A stretch of 58,918 nucleotides of DNA, taken from assembly GCF_000403455.2 (NCBI RefSeq), contig NZ_KE159725.1, positions 13,342 to 72,259 of the forward strand, in the 5' to 3' direction. Below, one piece after another: positions 42,951 through 52,075 of the stretch. The DNA is from Dorea sp. 5-2. Its GTDB lineage: Bacteria; Bacillota; Clostridia; Lachnospirales; Lachnospiraceae. The notes below the pieces were generated by a model. The model was not told the origin of the DNA. It did no database searches and saw nothing but the letters and a program-made list of their open reading frames with translations. Each line of letters opens with the position of its first letter. Within the stretch, counting starts at the first letter, position 1. The position numbers and the translations under genes were made by a program.

Positions 42951-44528
42951 ATGTCATATACGGCATTGTACCGGAAGTTCCGTCCGGATGAATTCGAAGA
43001 TGTAAAGGGGCAGGACGCCATCGTTAAGACATTGAAGAATCAGATCAAAGCAGAGCGGATCGGACATGCTTATCTGTTCTGCGGAACGCGGGGAACGGGG
43101 AAGACGTCGGTCGCGAAGATATTCGCGAAGGCGGTAAACTGCGAGCATCCGGCGGACGGAAGCCCGTGCGGGGAATGCGCCGCATGCCGGGCTGTTGCTT
43201 CCGGCGCTTCCATGAATGTGATAGAGATCGACGCCGCCTCTAACAATGGTGTGGATAACATCCGCGAGATCCGGGAAGAGGTGGCGTACCGCCCTACGGA
43301 GGGACGGTATAAGGTATATATTATTGATGAAGTCCATATGCTGTCGATAGGAGCGTTCAACGCGCTTCTTAAGACACTGGAAGAACCGCCGGAGTATGTG
43401 ATCTTTATTCTGGCGACGACGGAGGCACATAAGATACCCGTTACGATCCTAAGCCGCTGCCAGCGGTATGATTTCAAGAGGATCACGATCGATACGATCT
43501 CGGCAAGGCTGACGGAATTGATCGAGAAGGAACAGTGGGACGTGGAAGAGAAGGCGGTCCGTTATATAGCGAAAGCGGCGGACGGCTCTATGCGGGATGC
43601 TTTAAGCCTTCTGGATCAATGTGCGGCATTCTATATCGGAGAACGTCTGACCTACGACCATGTGCTGGAGGTTCTGGGAGCAGTCGATACGGCAGTGTTT
43701 AGCCGCCTTTTAAGAGAAGTGATCGCTATGGATGTGCGCCGGGTGATCAAAACGGTGGAAGAACTGGTGATGCAGGGGCGGGAATTGTCGCAGCTGGCGT
43801 CGGATCTTACCTGGTATCTGCGGAATCTTCTGTTGGTGAAGGGATCTGGCGAGATGGAGGATATACTGGATGTATCGACAGAGAATCTGGCGCAGCTCAA
43901 AGAAGAAGCGCAGATGCTCGATAATGATACTCTGATACGGTATATCCGGGTCTTCTCGGAGCTTACGAACCAGTTGAAGTATGCGACACAGAAGAGAGTT
44001 CTTCTGGAGGTGACGCTGATCAAGCTGTGCTGCCCTGCAATGGAGGTAAGCCGCGACGCTTTGCTTGACCGGATCCGGGCGGTTGAGAAGCAGTTAGAAG
44101 AGGGGCTGCCGGAGCGTCCGGCGCGTGATAGAGCGTATGGCGGGGAGCGAGGCGGGCCGCCGCAGGCAGAGGCAGCCAAGCCGAAGCTTCCGGAGGCGCT
44201 GAGCGAGGATGTAAAAACGGTGGCTCAGAATTTCCGTACGATCGTGAATGACATTTCGCCGATGCTGAAGACTTATCTTAAGAAGGCAAAGTTAAGCGCC
44301 GGAGAAGGGAACCGGCTGCTCATCGTATGCCCGGATGAGATGGGAGCCAGCGTGGTCGGAACGAAGGAACACAAGGCGGAGATCGAGGCGCAGATCCAGG
44401 AGAAGATCGGAAAACAGGTGGAGATCGAAGTGCGCCAGGTGGAAGCCGGGCGGAGGTTCGAGGATCAGTATGCAGACCTTGAGAATCTCCAGGAATTGAT
44501 CCATATGGAGATCACAGTGGAAGATTAG
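42951..44528 (+). CDS. dnaX: DNA polymerase III subunit gamma/tau
   Basis: 525 codons. Clamp-loader ATPase. CGTRGTGKTSVAKIFAKAVN (Walker A), four zinc cysteines starting CEHPADGSPCGECAAC, YIIDEVHMLS (Walker B) and ILSRCQRYDF (sensor/SRC motif) lie in order. The C-terminal part beyond residue 370 contains a Pro/Ala/Arg linker and a short tau-like region. It is the first gene of the conserved dnaX-ybaB-recR cluster. Confidence 0.95.
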   Translation: MSYTALYRKFRPDEFEDVKGQDAIVKTLKNQIKAERIGHAYLFCGTRGTGKTSVAKIFAKAVNCEHPADGSPCGECAACRAVASGASMNVIEIDAASNNGVDNIREIREEVAYRPTEGRYKVYIIDEVHMLSIGAFNALLKTLEEPPEYVIFILATTEAHKIPVTILSRCQRYDFKRITIDTISARLTELIEKEQWDVEEKAVRYIAKAADGSMRDALSLLDQCAAFYIGERLTYDHVLEVLGAVDTAVFSRLLREVIAMDVRRVIKTVEELVMQGRELSQLASDLTWYLRNLLLVKGSGEMEDILDVSTENLAQLKEEAQMLDNDTLIRYIRVFSELTNQLKYATQKRVLLEVTLIKLCCPAMEVSRDALLDRIRAVEKQLEEGLPERPARDRAYGGERGGPPQAEAAKPKLPEALSEDVKTVAQNFRTIVNDISPMLKTYLKKAKLSAGEGNRLLIVCPDEMGASVVGTKEHKAEIEAQIQEKIGKQVEIEVRQVEAGRRFEDQYADLENLQELIHMEITVED

Positions 44529-44567
44529 ATTCAATAGCAGATAGAAAGAATCAGGAGGATATGAATT

Positions 44568-44921
44568 ATGGCAAAAAGAGGTGGATTCCCAGGCGGAGGC
44601 ATGCCGGGAAATATGGCGAATCTGATGAAGCAGGCGCAGAAGATGCAGCGTCAGATGGAAGAACAGGCGAAGGAGATGGAGACGAAGGAGTTCAGCGCGA
44701 CTGCAGGCGGCGGCGCGGTTGAGGCGACGGTCTCCGGATCGAAGCAGCTTCTGAAGGTGAAGCTGGAGGAAGAAGTTGTGGATCCTGACGATATCGAGAT
44801 GTTGGAAGATCTGATCGTTGCGGCAGTGAATGAGGCGATGGATAAGGCAAATGAAGCGTCAGCGTCAGCGATGTCGAAGTTCACGGGCGGTATGGGCGGA
44901 CAGATGCCCGGATTATTCTGA
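44568..44921 (+). CDS. YbaB/EbfC nucleoid-associated protein
   Basis: 117 codons. It begins with a Gly/Met-rich stretch, then [20 protein letters not shown] (helix), a beta region [20 protein letters not shown] and a C-terminal helix [15 protein letters not shown]. Small dimeric DNA-binding protein. It lies between dnaX and recR as in most bacteria. CAGGAGG precedes ATG. Confidence 0.94.
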   Translation: MAKRGGFPGGGMPGNMANLMKQAQKMQRQMEEQAKEMETKEFSATAGGGAVEATVSGSKQLLKVKLEEEVVDPDDIEMLEDLIVAAVNEAMDKANEASASAMSKFTGGMGGQMPGLF

Positions 44922-44939
44922 CACAGGAGCGTAAGGAAG

Positions 44940-45536
44940 ATGGATTACTACAGTAACCAGATCAGCAGGTTAATTGAAGAATTATCATGCCTTCCGGGCA
45001 TAGGATCAAAGTCAGCGGCAAGGCTGGCTTTTCATTTGATACATATGCCTCTTGAGGATGTGGACCGGCTGGCGTCAACCATAGTGGAAGCAAAGAAGAA
45101 TGTCAAGTATTGTAAGGAGTGCTGTACATTGACGGATCAGGAGCTGTGCCCGATCTGCAGCAACACGAAGAGAGATCACAAGACCATCATGGTGGTGGAG
45201 AACACCCGGGATCTCGCCGCATATGAGAAGACCGGAAAATACGACGGAGTCTATCACGTGCTTCATGGCGCCATATCGCCGATGCTGGGGATCGGGCCGG
45301 AGGATATCCGGCTGAAAGAACTGATCGGGCGGTTAGAGGGTGATGTGGAGGAAGTGATCATAGCGACGAACTCAAGCCTGGAGGGAGAGACGACGGCGAT
45401 GTATATCAGTAAGCTGATCAAACCGGCGGGGATCCGGGTCAGCAGGATCGCCAGCGGGGTGCCGGTAGGCGGTGATCTGGAATACATTGACGAGGTGACA
45501 CTCCTTCGGGCGTTAGAGGGACGGACAGAGCTGTAA
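44940..45536 (+). CDS. recR: recombination mediator protein RecR
   Basis: 198 codons. The N-terminal helix-hairpin-helix [18 protein letters not shown] is followed by the Cys4 zinc finger [19 protein letters not shown], then a Toprim domain ([20 protein letters not shown]). It acts with RecO and RecF to load RecA on gapped DNA. GGAGCGTAAGGAAG precedes ATG; probably translationally linked to ybaB. Confidence 0.96.
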   Translation: MDYYSNQISRLIEELSCLPGIGSKSAARLAFHLIHMPLEDVDRLASTIVEAKKNVKYCKECCTLTDQELCPICSNTKRDHKTIMVVENTRDLAAYEKTGKYDGVYHVLHGAISPMLGIGPEDIRLKELIGRLEGDVEEVIIATNSSLEGETTAMYISKLIKPAGIRVSRIASGVPVGGDLEYIDEVTLLRALEGRTEL

Positions 45537-45564
45537 GCTGTGTCTGTGCTGTCTGTGGAGGAGA

Positions 45565-46674
45565 ATGATGAAGAGGAAGATTACTTCTACCGATATCGCG
45601 AAGGCGGCGGGAGTCTCGCAGTCTACGGTGTCTATGGTCCTGAACAAGAAATATAATGTCTCTTTTTCGAAGGAAACGATAGACCGGGTGGAGGAGGCGG
45701 CGAAAGAGCTGGGATATGTGCCGCCGAAGCGTAAGACGAAAAAAGGTGCAAAAAAAGAGAAATTACTGGTGGTCTTCTGCTCGAACCTGACCAATCCTTA
45801 TTATGTCATGCTGCTGCAGGGAATCGAACTGCGGGCGAAGGAGCAGGGATTCGGCATGTTCGTGTGTAATACCCAGAGGGATCTTAAGATGGAAGAGCGG
45901 TATCTTAAGATGATGTGGGATCTGCGGCCTTTGGGGATCATCTACACGTGCAATCCCAGTCATTGCTTCATGGGGCTTGTGAAGGAGCTGGCGCAGAAGA
46001 TGCCTGTGGCGATCGTAAATAACCAGAACGAGAAGATGGATGTAGATGCTGTGGAGCTTGATAACTCCAAGCTTGGGCGCATCATGGCAAAGCACCTGCT
46101 GGAACTGGGACACCGGAAGGTGGCTTATATCGCGCCGCCTCTGACGGCGCGCCAGAAGCAGCGTTCCAAGCGGGTGGAAGGTTTTCTTAAGGAGTATGAG
46201 AAAGCAGGGCTGAAAGGCAATGTAATCATCAAGGCGGCAAGAGAGGAGATCGATCTTGCCGTAGCGCACATTGATTCGGAGTATAAGATCGGATACGACC
46301 TGACAAAAGAGCTTCTCAGGGAAGAGATGGGGATCACCGCTATCGTAGGCTTGAATGATATGATAGCCTTCGGGATCCTGGACGCGCTTCATGAGGCGAG
46401 GATCCGGGTGCCTGCGGACATATCCGTTATGGGGTGCGACAATACGCTGTTTGCCCGTATGCATAAGGTGGATCTGACGACGATCGAGCATTTTGTCATA
46501 TTCAAGGGACGGGACGCCTGCGATATCATCATGAAGAAAATAGCGTCCCATGATACGGCGTATTCAGAGATCGAGCCGATCAGTACTTATCATGTAGAAT
46601 ATGAACCGCAGCTGATCATAAGAGGGACAACGGGCTATGCAAGAGAGGGAAAAAGATCCGGAAAGAAAAAATAA
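45565..46674 (+). CDS. LacI-family transcriptional regulator
   Basis: 369 codons; the second of two adjacent ATG codons (45568) has better spacing from GGAGGAG. The DNA-binding head reads ITSTDIAKAAGVSQSTVSMV followed by a hinge, with the long basic linker PPKRKTKKGAKKEKL. The periplasmic-binding-like sensor contains VVFCSNLTNPYYVMLLQGIE and AIVGLNDMIAFGILDAL. The effector is unknown. It lies 300 bases before the transaldolase-transketolase genes, and a palindrome there is a candidate operator, so pentose metabolism control is a reasonable inference. Confidence 0.9.
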   Translation: MMKRKITSTDIAKAAGVSQSTVSMVLNKKYNVSFSKETIDRVEEAAKELGYVPPKRKTKKGAKKEKLLVVFCSNLTNPYYVMLLQGIELRAKEQGFGMFVCNTQRDLKMEERYLKMMWDLRPLGIIYTCNPSHCFMGLVKELAQKMPVAIVNNQNEKMDVDAVELDNSKLGRIMAKHLLELGHRKVAYIAPPLTARQKQRSKRVEGFLKEYEKAGLKGNVIIKAAREEIDLAVAHIDSEYKIGYDLTKELLREEMGITAIVGLNDMIAFGILDALHEARIRVPADISVMGCDNTLFARMHKVDLTTIEHFVIFKGRDACDIIMKKIASHDTAYSEIEPISTYHVEYEPQLIIRGTTGYAREGKRSGKKK

Positions 46675-46824
46675 AATTAATATATTTCCCCTGATTATTA
46701 CTAATTAATTTGCGGCTTGCCGATCCATGTTGTGCTGTGTCTGCCGCGCCATGTGCGTATTGTGACAGCAGTCTTTATCATTTGCGGTAAAAGACAGTGC
46801 GGGATAGGGATACAAAGACGGAGA

Positions 46825-46855
46825 GATCACTAATAATTTAGAGTTATTAATGATC
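46825..46855 (+). promoter_or_regulatory. palindrome upstream of the transaldolase promoter
   Basis: GATCACTAATAA (46825-46836) and TTATTAATGATC (46844-46855) form an inverted repeat with one mismatch, 27 bases before the -35. Related TTACTAAT words occur at about 46698 and 46860. No T-run follows, so it is more likely an operator than a terminator. The rest of 46675-46824 shows no gene. Confidence 0.5.
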
Positions 46856-46881
46856 AAAATTACTAATAAAACAGAGCGCTA

Positions 46882-46911
46882 TTGACCGAACGGATCGCTA
46901 TCAGTTATAAT
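46882..46911 (+). promoter_or_regulatory. promoter of the transaldolase-transketolase operon
   Basis: TTGACC (46882-46887) and TATAAT (46906-46911) are 18 bases apart, about 60 bases before the start codon. Confidence 0.65.
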
Positions 46912-46972
46912 GAAATCATCCGATAAATAGTGACCAGTGAAGAGATTCACACAGTAAGAAGGAGGAAGAAAC

Positions 46973-47626
46973 ATGAAATTTTTTATCGACACAGCGAAGG
47001 TTGAGGACATCAGGAAAGCGAATGACATGGGAGTCATCTGCGGAGTTACGACCAATCCGTCTCTGATCGCGAAAGAAGGACGAGTATTCGAGGAAGTGAT
47101 CGCAGAGATCGCATCCATCGTAGACGGACCGATCAGCGGGGAAGTGAAGGCGACGACCGTAGATGCCGAGGGTATGATCGCAGAAGGAAGAGAGATCGCG
47201 AAGATCCATCCGAACATGGTGGTAAAGATCCCGATGACCGTTGAAGGCTTGAAGGCGTGCAAGCAGTTGACTGCAGAAGGCATCAAGACGAATGTGACGC
47301 TGATCTTTACGGCAAATCAGGCGCTTCTTGCAGCAAGAGCCGGTGCAACCTATGTGTCGCCGTTCCTGGGACGCCTGGACGATATCTCCGTAAGGGGAAC
47401 GGACCTGATCGCAGAGATCGCGCAGATCTTCCAGGTTGCAGGGATCAAGACAGAGATCATCGCTGCAAGCGTCCGCCACACGATGCATGTGACAGACTGT
47501 GCCCTTGCCGGAGCGGATATCGCGACAGTTCCGTATTCTGTGATCGAGCAGATGACAAAGCATCCTCTGACCGACGCAGGAATCGCGAAATTCCAGGCAG
47601 ATTACAAGGCAGTATTCGGAGAATAA
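46973..47626 (+). CDS. fructose-6-phosphate aldolase / small transaldolase (TalC/MipB family)
   Basis: 217 codons, the short single-domain transaldolase class. [20 protein letters not shown] at the start, [13 protein letters not shown], the Schiff-base lysine in [10 protein letters not shown], and [12 protein letters not shown] are diagnostic. It cleaves or transfers dihydroxyacetone units. Being joined with transketolase, it most likely serves as the transaldolase of the non-oxidative pentose phosphate pathway, though the family also includes fructose-6-phosphate aldolases. AGAAGGAGGAAGAAAC precedes ATG. Confidence 0.93.
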   Translation: MKFFIDTAKVEDIRKANDMGVICGVTTNPSLIAKEGRVFEEVIAEIASIVDGPISGEVKATTVDAEGMIAEGREIAKIHPNMVVKIPMTVEGLKACKQLTAEGIKTNVTLIFTANQALLAARAGATYVSPFLGRLDDISVRGTDLIAEIAQIFQVAGIKTEIIAASVRHTMHVTDCALAGADIATVPYSVIEQMTKHPLTDAGIAKFQADYKAVFGE

Positions 47627-47645
47627 GTATAACAGGAGGGACACC

Positions 47646-48482
47646 ATGAATAAATTGGAGTTAATGAAAACAGCGAATGAGGTCCGCAAGGGTATTGTCA
47701 CAGCAGTACACAGCGCCAAATCCGGACATCCGGGCGGATCGCTGTCTGCGGCAGATATCTACACATATCTGTTCTTTGAAGAGATGAACATAGATCCGGC
47801 AGATCCTAAGAAGGCAGACCGCGACCGCTTCGTCCTCTCAAAGGGACACACTGCGCCGGGTTATTATGCGACTCTGGCAGAGAGAGGCTTCTTCCCGAAA
47901 GAGGATCTTACAACGCTCCGTAAAGTGGGCGCTTATCTGCAGGGACATCCGGATATGAAGCATATTCCGGGCGTGGATATGTCAAGCGGTTCTCTCGGAC
48001 AAGGGATCTCGGCAGCGGTAGGTATGGCAGTCTCCGCGAAGATATCCGGGGACAGCTACAGAGTATATACGCTGCTTGGAGACGGGGAGATACAGGAAGG
48101 CCAGGTATGGGAAGCCGCCATGCTTGCGGCGCACAGGAAGCTTGATAATCTGGTTGTGATCGTGGATAATAATAACCTGCAGATCGACGGGCCGATCACA
48201 GAGGTCAATTCCCCATATCCGATAGATAAGAAGTTTGCGGCGTTCAATTTCCATGTGATCAATATCAATGGAAATGATTTGGACGAGATTGACGCGGCAT
48301 TCAAAGAAGCAAGAGAGACGAAGGGACAGCCTACGGCAATTATTGCCAAGACCATCAAGGGCAAGGACGTTTCCTTCATGGAGAACCAGGCATCCTGGCA
48401 CGGAGCTGCTCCTAATGACGAGCAGTATGCGGTTGCAATGGCAGATTTAGAGAAAGTAGGTGAAGCATTATGTCAGATGTAA
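47646..48482 (+). CDS. transketolase, N-terminal (thiamine diphosphate) subunit
   Basis: 278 codons. It contains the TPP/Mg domain: AKSGHPGGSLSAADIYTYLF, FVLSKGHTAPGYYA, and GDGEIQEGQVWEAAMLAAH followed by DNNNLQIDG. Transketolase is split into two genes here, as in many clostridia and archaea; the second follows with a 13-base overlap. Transfers two-carbon units in the pentose phosphate pathway. AACAGGAGGG precedes ATG. Confidence 0.95.
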   Translation: MNKLELMKTANEVRKGIVTAVHSAKSGHPGGSLSAADIYTYLFFEEMNIDPADPKKADRDRFVLSKGHTAPGYYATLAERGFFPKEDLTTLRKVGAYLQGHPDMKHIPGVDMSSGSLGQGISAAVGMAVSAKISGDSYRVYTLLGDGEIQEGQVWEAAMLAAHRKLDNLVVIVDNNNLQIDGPITEVNSPYPIDKKFAAFNFHVININGNDLDEIDAAFKEARETKGQPTAIIAKTIKGKDVSFMENQASWHGAAPNDEQYAVAMADLEKVGEALCQM

Positions 48483-49408
48483 AGAAGATCGCAACAAGAG
48501 AGAGTTACGGCAATGCTTTGGCTGAATTAGGAAAAGAGCATGAAGACGTCGTTGTGTTGGACGCCGACCTGGCAGCAGCGACAAAAACAGGCGTATTTAA
48601 AAAAGCGTTCCCTGAGCGTCATATCGACTGTGGGATCGCAGAGTGTAATATGATGGGTGTTGCGGCAGGGATCGCGACTACGGGCAAGGTGCCTTTCGCA
48701 AGTTCTTTTGCCATGTTCGCGGCAGGACGTGCATTCGAACAGGTACGTAATTCCATAGGGTATCCGCATCTGAACGTCAAGATCGGCGCGACCCATGCGG
48801 GGATCTCCGTAGGAGAGGACGGCGCGACCCATCAGTGTAACGAGGACATTGCCCTGATGCGGACGATCCCGGGTATGGTTGTGATCAATCCTTCCGACGA
48901 CGTGGAAGCAAAGGCGGCGGTGAAAGCGGCTTATGACCATGTGGGACCGGTATATCTCCGGTTCGGAAGGCTTGCGGTTCCGGTGATCAACGATACGGAA
49001 GACTATCAGTTTGAGCTCGGCAAAGCGATCACTCTGAGAGAAGGAACGGATGTGACGATCATCGCCACCGGGCTTCCGGTATCAGAGTCCCTGGCGGCGG
49101 CAGAGAAGCTGGCGGCGGACGGCATCAGCGCAGAGGTGATCAATATCCATACGATCAAGCCGCTGGATGAAGAAGCGGTGCTTAAGGCGGCAAAGAAGAC
49201 CGGAAAGATCGTTACGGTAGAAGAGCACTCCGTCATCGGCGGTCTTGGAAGCGCTGTGTGCGACGTCGTTGCACGGGAGGCGTCTGCGAAAGTTCTGAAG
49301 ATCGGCGTCAATGATGTGTTCGGCGAGTCAGGTCCTGCCGTACAGCTGATCAAGAAATACGGGCTGGATGCGGACAGTATCTACGAGAAAGTGAAAGCAT
49401 TCTTATAA
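48470..49408 (+). CDS. transketolase, C-terminal (pyrimidine-binding) subunit
   Basis: 312 codons. It has the pyrimidine domain (ATRESYGNALAELGKEHEDV, HIDCGIAECNMMGVAAGIAT with the cofactor glutamate) and the C-terminal domain (EVINIHTIKPLDEEAVLKAA). It overlaps the N-terminal subunit gene by 13 bases, so equimolar translation is expected. The two proteins assemble into a functional transketolase. Confidence 0.95.
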   Translation: MSDVKKIATRESYGNALAELGKEHEDVVVLDADLAAATKTGVFKKAFPERHIDCGIAECNMMGVAAGIATTGKVPFASSFAMFAAGRAFEQVRNSIGYPHLNVKIGATHAGISVGEDGATHQCNEDIALMRTIPGMVVINPSDDVEAKAAVKAAYDHVGPVYLRFGRLAVPVINDTEDYQFELGKAITLREGTDVTIIATGLPVSESLAAAEKLAADGISAEVINIHTIKPLDEEAVLKAAKKTGKIVTVEEHSVIGGLGSAVCDVVAREASAKVLKIGVNDVFGESGPAVQLIKKYGLDADSIYEKVKAFL

Positions 49409-49449
49409 GAGAAGCCTGCGGGCAGGATAAGAGATGAGAAAGAAAAGAT

Positions 49450-49500
49450 GCGGTGTAAGGACCGGGCGGGAGCGATCCCCCCGAGCCTGCACCGCGTTTT
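49450..49500 (+). terminator. GC-rich terminator after the transketolase genes
   Basis: GCGGTG (49450-49455) pairs with CACCGC (49490-49495), enclosing a second G/C-rich hairpin, and runs into GTTTTT. The remaining gap to 49683 contains further G/C-rich inverted words and no ribosome-binding-site-led gene. Confidence 0.6.
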
Positions 49501-49683
49501 TGCGCCTGCGGGAGACGCCCCGGAGCGACGATTCCGGACAGGGATTGCGGGAGCCGGGAGGCAACCCGTCGAAAATGCCGGGAACATGCCGGAAAATTCC
49601 TTGGACAAGTCCCATCAACTGCTAAAATATGCAAAAACCATATGCTATCATTATCAAAAATATACAAGATGAGGTGAGTGTAT

Positions 49684-50751
49684 ATGGAAAGACAATTTCC
49701 GAAGAATGTAAGACAGATAGGAAACGTAAGCGATGAGCCTAAGATATACATAGAAGATTATGTGGATATCTATCTGAATCAACTTCAGCAGCAGGCGGAA
49801 GAGGCGCCGGTAGGAGTTGCGCTGATCGGCGAGATACTGACTCTGGAGGAGCAGGATGTGGTCTGCGTCTCCGGGGCGATCCGGATGAAAGAGATAGGGA
49901 CAGAGGGTACGGAGATTGTCATAAAAGAAGAGGCGTTTAAAGAAATAGAGGACGAAAGGAAGAAGTATTTTGGATCCGGAGAGATGATCGGGTGGTGCCT
50001 GATCGAAAACGGAAGGCCCATAGGTCGGATGAAAGACGCCGCGGGGATCCACGGCAAGAGGTTTGCACGGGACAATACGATCTTTATATGGAAAGACACC
50101 CTGGATAAAGAAGAGAACTTCTACTCATACAAATATGGGGATCTGATGCAGATGGGGGGACACTATATCTATTATGAGAAGAACCCCTCTATGCAGAATT
50201 ATATGATCAGCACGCGCAAAAAGAATGGCGTGACACCCTGTGAAATGGTTGAGGATCGAGCTGCAAAGGATTTTCGTAGTACCATAAGGACGAGAATGGA
50301 AGAAAAGGATCAGCAGAGTTCCAGGCTCGTATATGCGACAAGCGCATTGCTTGTGGTGGTGGTACTGGCAATTGGTATCTCAACCGTGAATAATTTTGAC
50401 AGAATGGAAGCAGTTCAGGATTCTTTGGAATCGCTGTCGCAGTCGGTGAATAAGGCAGAGAGCCAGACAGGAACCGTCAGCGAGGAAGAGGCGGCCGTGG
50501 AGGCGGACGGCATCGCCAAAACCGGAGAGCAGGCAAAAGAAGGGGAGCCGGAAGGGACGGTGCCCGACGTGTCAACGGTTCAGGAACAGATGGGAGACGA
50601 AGAATATTATATCGTGCAGAAGGGCGATACACTGGACAGTATCAGCGTAAAAGTGTACGGCGATACTTCTCATGTGAAGGCGATCTGCAAGATGAACGGT
50701 CTGTCTGACGGCAACTTAATCTATATAGGGGAAAAATTGTTATTACCATAA
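49684..50751 (+). CDS. LysM-domain membrane-anchored protein
   Basis: 355 codons from ATG 49684 with GAGGTGAG upstream. Residues 1-190 form a soluble domain (APVGVALIGEILTLEEQDVV, GWCLIENGRPIGRM) that loosely resembles a JAB/MPN-type fold, which is an uncertain impression. One membrane segment (YATSALLVVVVLAIGISTV) at about 220-238 and a Glu/Ala-rich linker lead to a C-terminal LysM (EEYYIVQKGDTLDSISVKVY) that should bind peptidoglycan outside the cell. A promoter inside its last codons serves the next gene. Confidence 0.8.
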   Translation: MERQFPKNVRQIGNVSDEPKIYIEDYVDIYLNQLQQQAEEAPVGVALIGEILTLEEQDVVCVSGAIRMKEIGTEGTEIVIKEEAFKEIEDERKKYFGSGEMIGWCLIENGRPIGRMKDAAGIHGKRFARDNTIFIWKDTLDKEENFYSYKYGDLMQMGGHYIYYEKNPSMQNYMISTRKKNGVTPCEMVEDRAAKDFRSTIRTRMEEKDQQSSRLVYATSALLVVVVLAIGISTVNNFDRMEAVQDSLESLSQSVNKAESQTGTVSEEEAAVEADGIAKTGEQAKEGEPEGTVPDVSTVQEQMGDEEYYIVQKGDTLDSISVKVYGDTSHVKAICKMNGLSDGNLIYIGEKLLLP

Positions 50752-50770
50752 GGTAAAAATATGGTACAAT
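50743..50770 (+). promoter_or_regulatory. promoter overlapping the end of the LysM gene
   Basis: TTACCA (50743-50748) and TACAAT (50765-50770), spacer 16, about 45 bases before the DUF5711 gene. Confidence 0.5.
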
Positions 50771-50812
50771 AGTAAATGATAATACGGAAGAACAGTGGTG
50801 AAGAGGAGACTG

Positions 50813-52066
50813 ATGATACGTCGGAGAAGAAAGAATCTTCATGTTGTCAGAGAGCAGGAAGATCCAACAGACAGGATTGTAAGAGAGATATTAGATGAAT
50901 TGAATAGTGAAGACGGTATGCAGGAAACCAGAGAAGCCCAGAGAGAGAGAAAGAAGAAGTCGGCAAGGCGGCGAGTCACGGCAGGGCTTGTGTTACTGGC
51001 GCTGCTCATCACGGGAGTCGGACTGCTGGTTAACCTGCAGACATACGGACATGTGCGGGTGACGGAACTCTATAAGAATGAAACGGCGGTGAATAACGGG
51101 TACAAGGAATTCGCAGGAGGAATACTCAAATACAGCAGAGACGGGATCTCGTACCTGGATCAGAGCGGGGAAGAACGCTGGAATCATTCTTACCAGATCA
51201 AGACGCCTTTTATAGAAACCGGCAGGGAATCGGCAGTGATCGCGGATAAAGGGGGCAATGACATCCTGATCATCCGGAAAGACGGAGTGAAGGGCGAAGT
51301 GCAGACTTCTATGCCCATTGAGAAGGTCTGTGTATCGGAACAAGGGATCGTAGGCGCCATATTGAAGAGTGATCTTACGGCAGAAGTGTTGTGCTACGAT
51401 ATGGCGGGGAATATCCTGGTGGAGCACAAGACGTCTCTGTCAGGGATGGGCTACCCTCTGGATATTGCGCTGTCAGAAGACGGAAGGATCCTGCAGGTGC
51501 TGTATGTGTATACCCAGGAAGGCGAACTGGTGTCAAGAGTCTGCTATTATAATTTTGGAGAAAGAGGAGAAAAGGAGACGGATAATCAGGTCAGCCGCCA
51601 GGAATATAAGGACACGCTTATGACGGCGGGATTCTTCCTGAACAGATCGACTTCCGCGGCGGTCGGCGATAATTGCCTTGTGTTCTACCGCGGGGAAGAA
51701 GCGCCCAAAGAGGCGCAGCGGATCAACCTTGAAAAAGAGATCAAAAGCGTTTTCCATAATGAGAGATATGTGGGGCTAGTGCTCAGGAACGAGGGGAAAG
51801 AAGGCTATGAACTCCGCCTGTATAACACCGGAGGGAAGATGGTGATGTCCAAGGATTTTCAGGGAGAATACAGCAATGTCAAGCTCTGCGGCGGACAGGT
51901 GATCATGTATGACGGTAAGAAGTGCAGTATATTCATGCGAAGCGGCATACAGAAGTTTGCCGGGGAGATGAGTAACAATATCATGGAAATATATCCTATA
52001 GCAGGTGTCAATAAATACATTGTGATGAGTGCAAACGGAATGGAGAAGATCCGTCTTGTAAAATAA
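50813..52066 (+). CDS. DUF5711-like single-pass membrane protein
   Basis: 417 codons from ATG 50813 after AGGAG; GTG 50795 is upstream of that site. An Arg/Lys-rich cytoplasmic start (MIRRRRKNLHVVREQEDP) precedes one membrane segment (VTAGLVLLALLITGVGLLV) at about residues 56-74. The large outer domain contains repeated short beta-type blocks such as GGILKYSRDGISYLDQSGEE and SGMGYPLDIALSEDGRILQV, suggestive of a beta-propeller. The family name is from the Lachnospiraceae pattern; function unknown. It lies nine bases before the CvpA-like gene. Confidence 0.75.
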   Translation: MIRRRRKNLHVVREQEDPTDRIVREILDELNSEDGMQETREAQRERKKKSARRRVTAGLVLLALLITGVGLLVNLQTYGHVRVTELYKNETAVNNGYKEFAGGILKYSRDGISYLDQSGEERWNHSYQIKTPFIETGRESAVIADKGGNDILIIRKDGVKGEVQTSMPIEKVCVSEQGIVGAILKSDLTAEVLCYDMAGNILVEHKTSLSGMGYPLDIALSEDGRILQVLYVYTQEGELVSRVCYYNFGERGEKETDNQVSRQEYKDTLMTAGFFLNRSTSAAVGDNCLVFYRGEEAPKEAQRINLEKEIKSVFHNERYVGLVLRNEGKEGYELRLYNTGGKMVMSKDFQGEYSNVKLCGGQVIMYDGKKCSIFMRSGIQKFAGEMSNNIMEIYPIAGVNKYIVMSANGMEKIRLVK

Positions 52067-52075
52067 GGAGAACAT

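Noticed and set aside
49409..49683. Several overlapping 60-130 codon frames on both strands after the transketolase genes
   Set aside because: They are products of G/C-rich inverted repeats and a terminator; none has a ribosome binding site or recognisable protein pattern.
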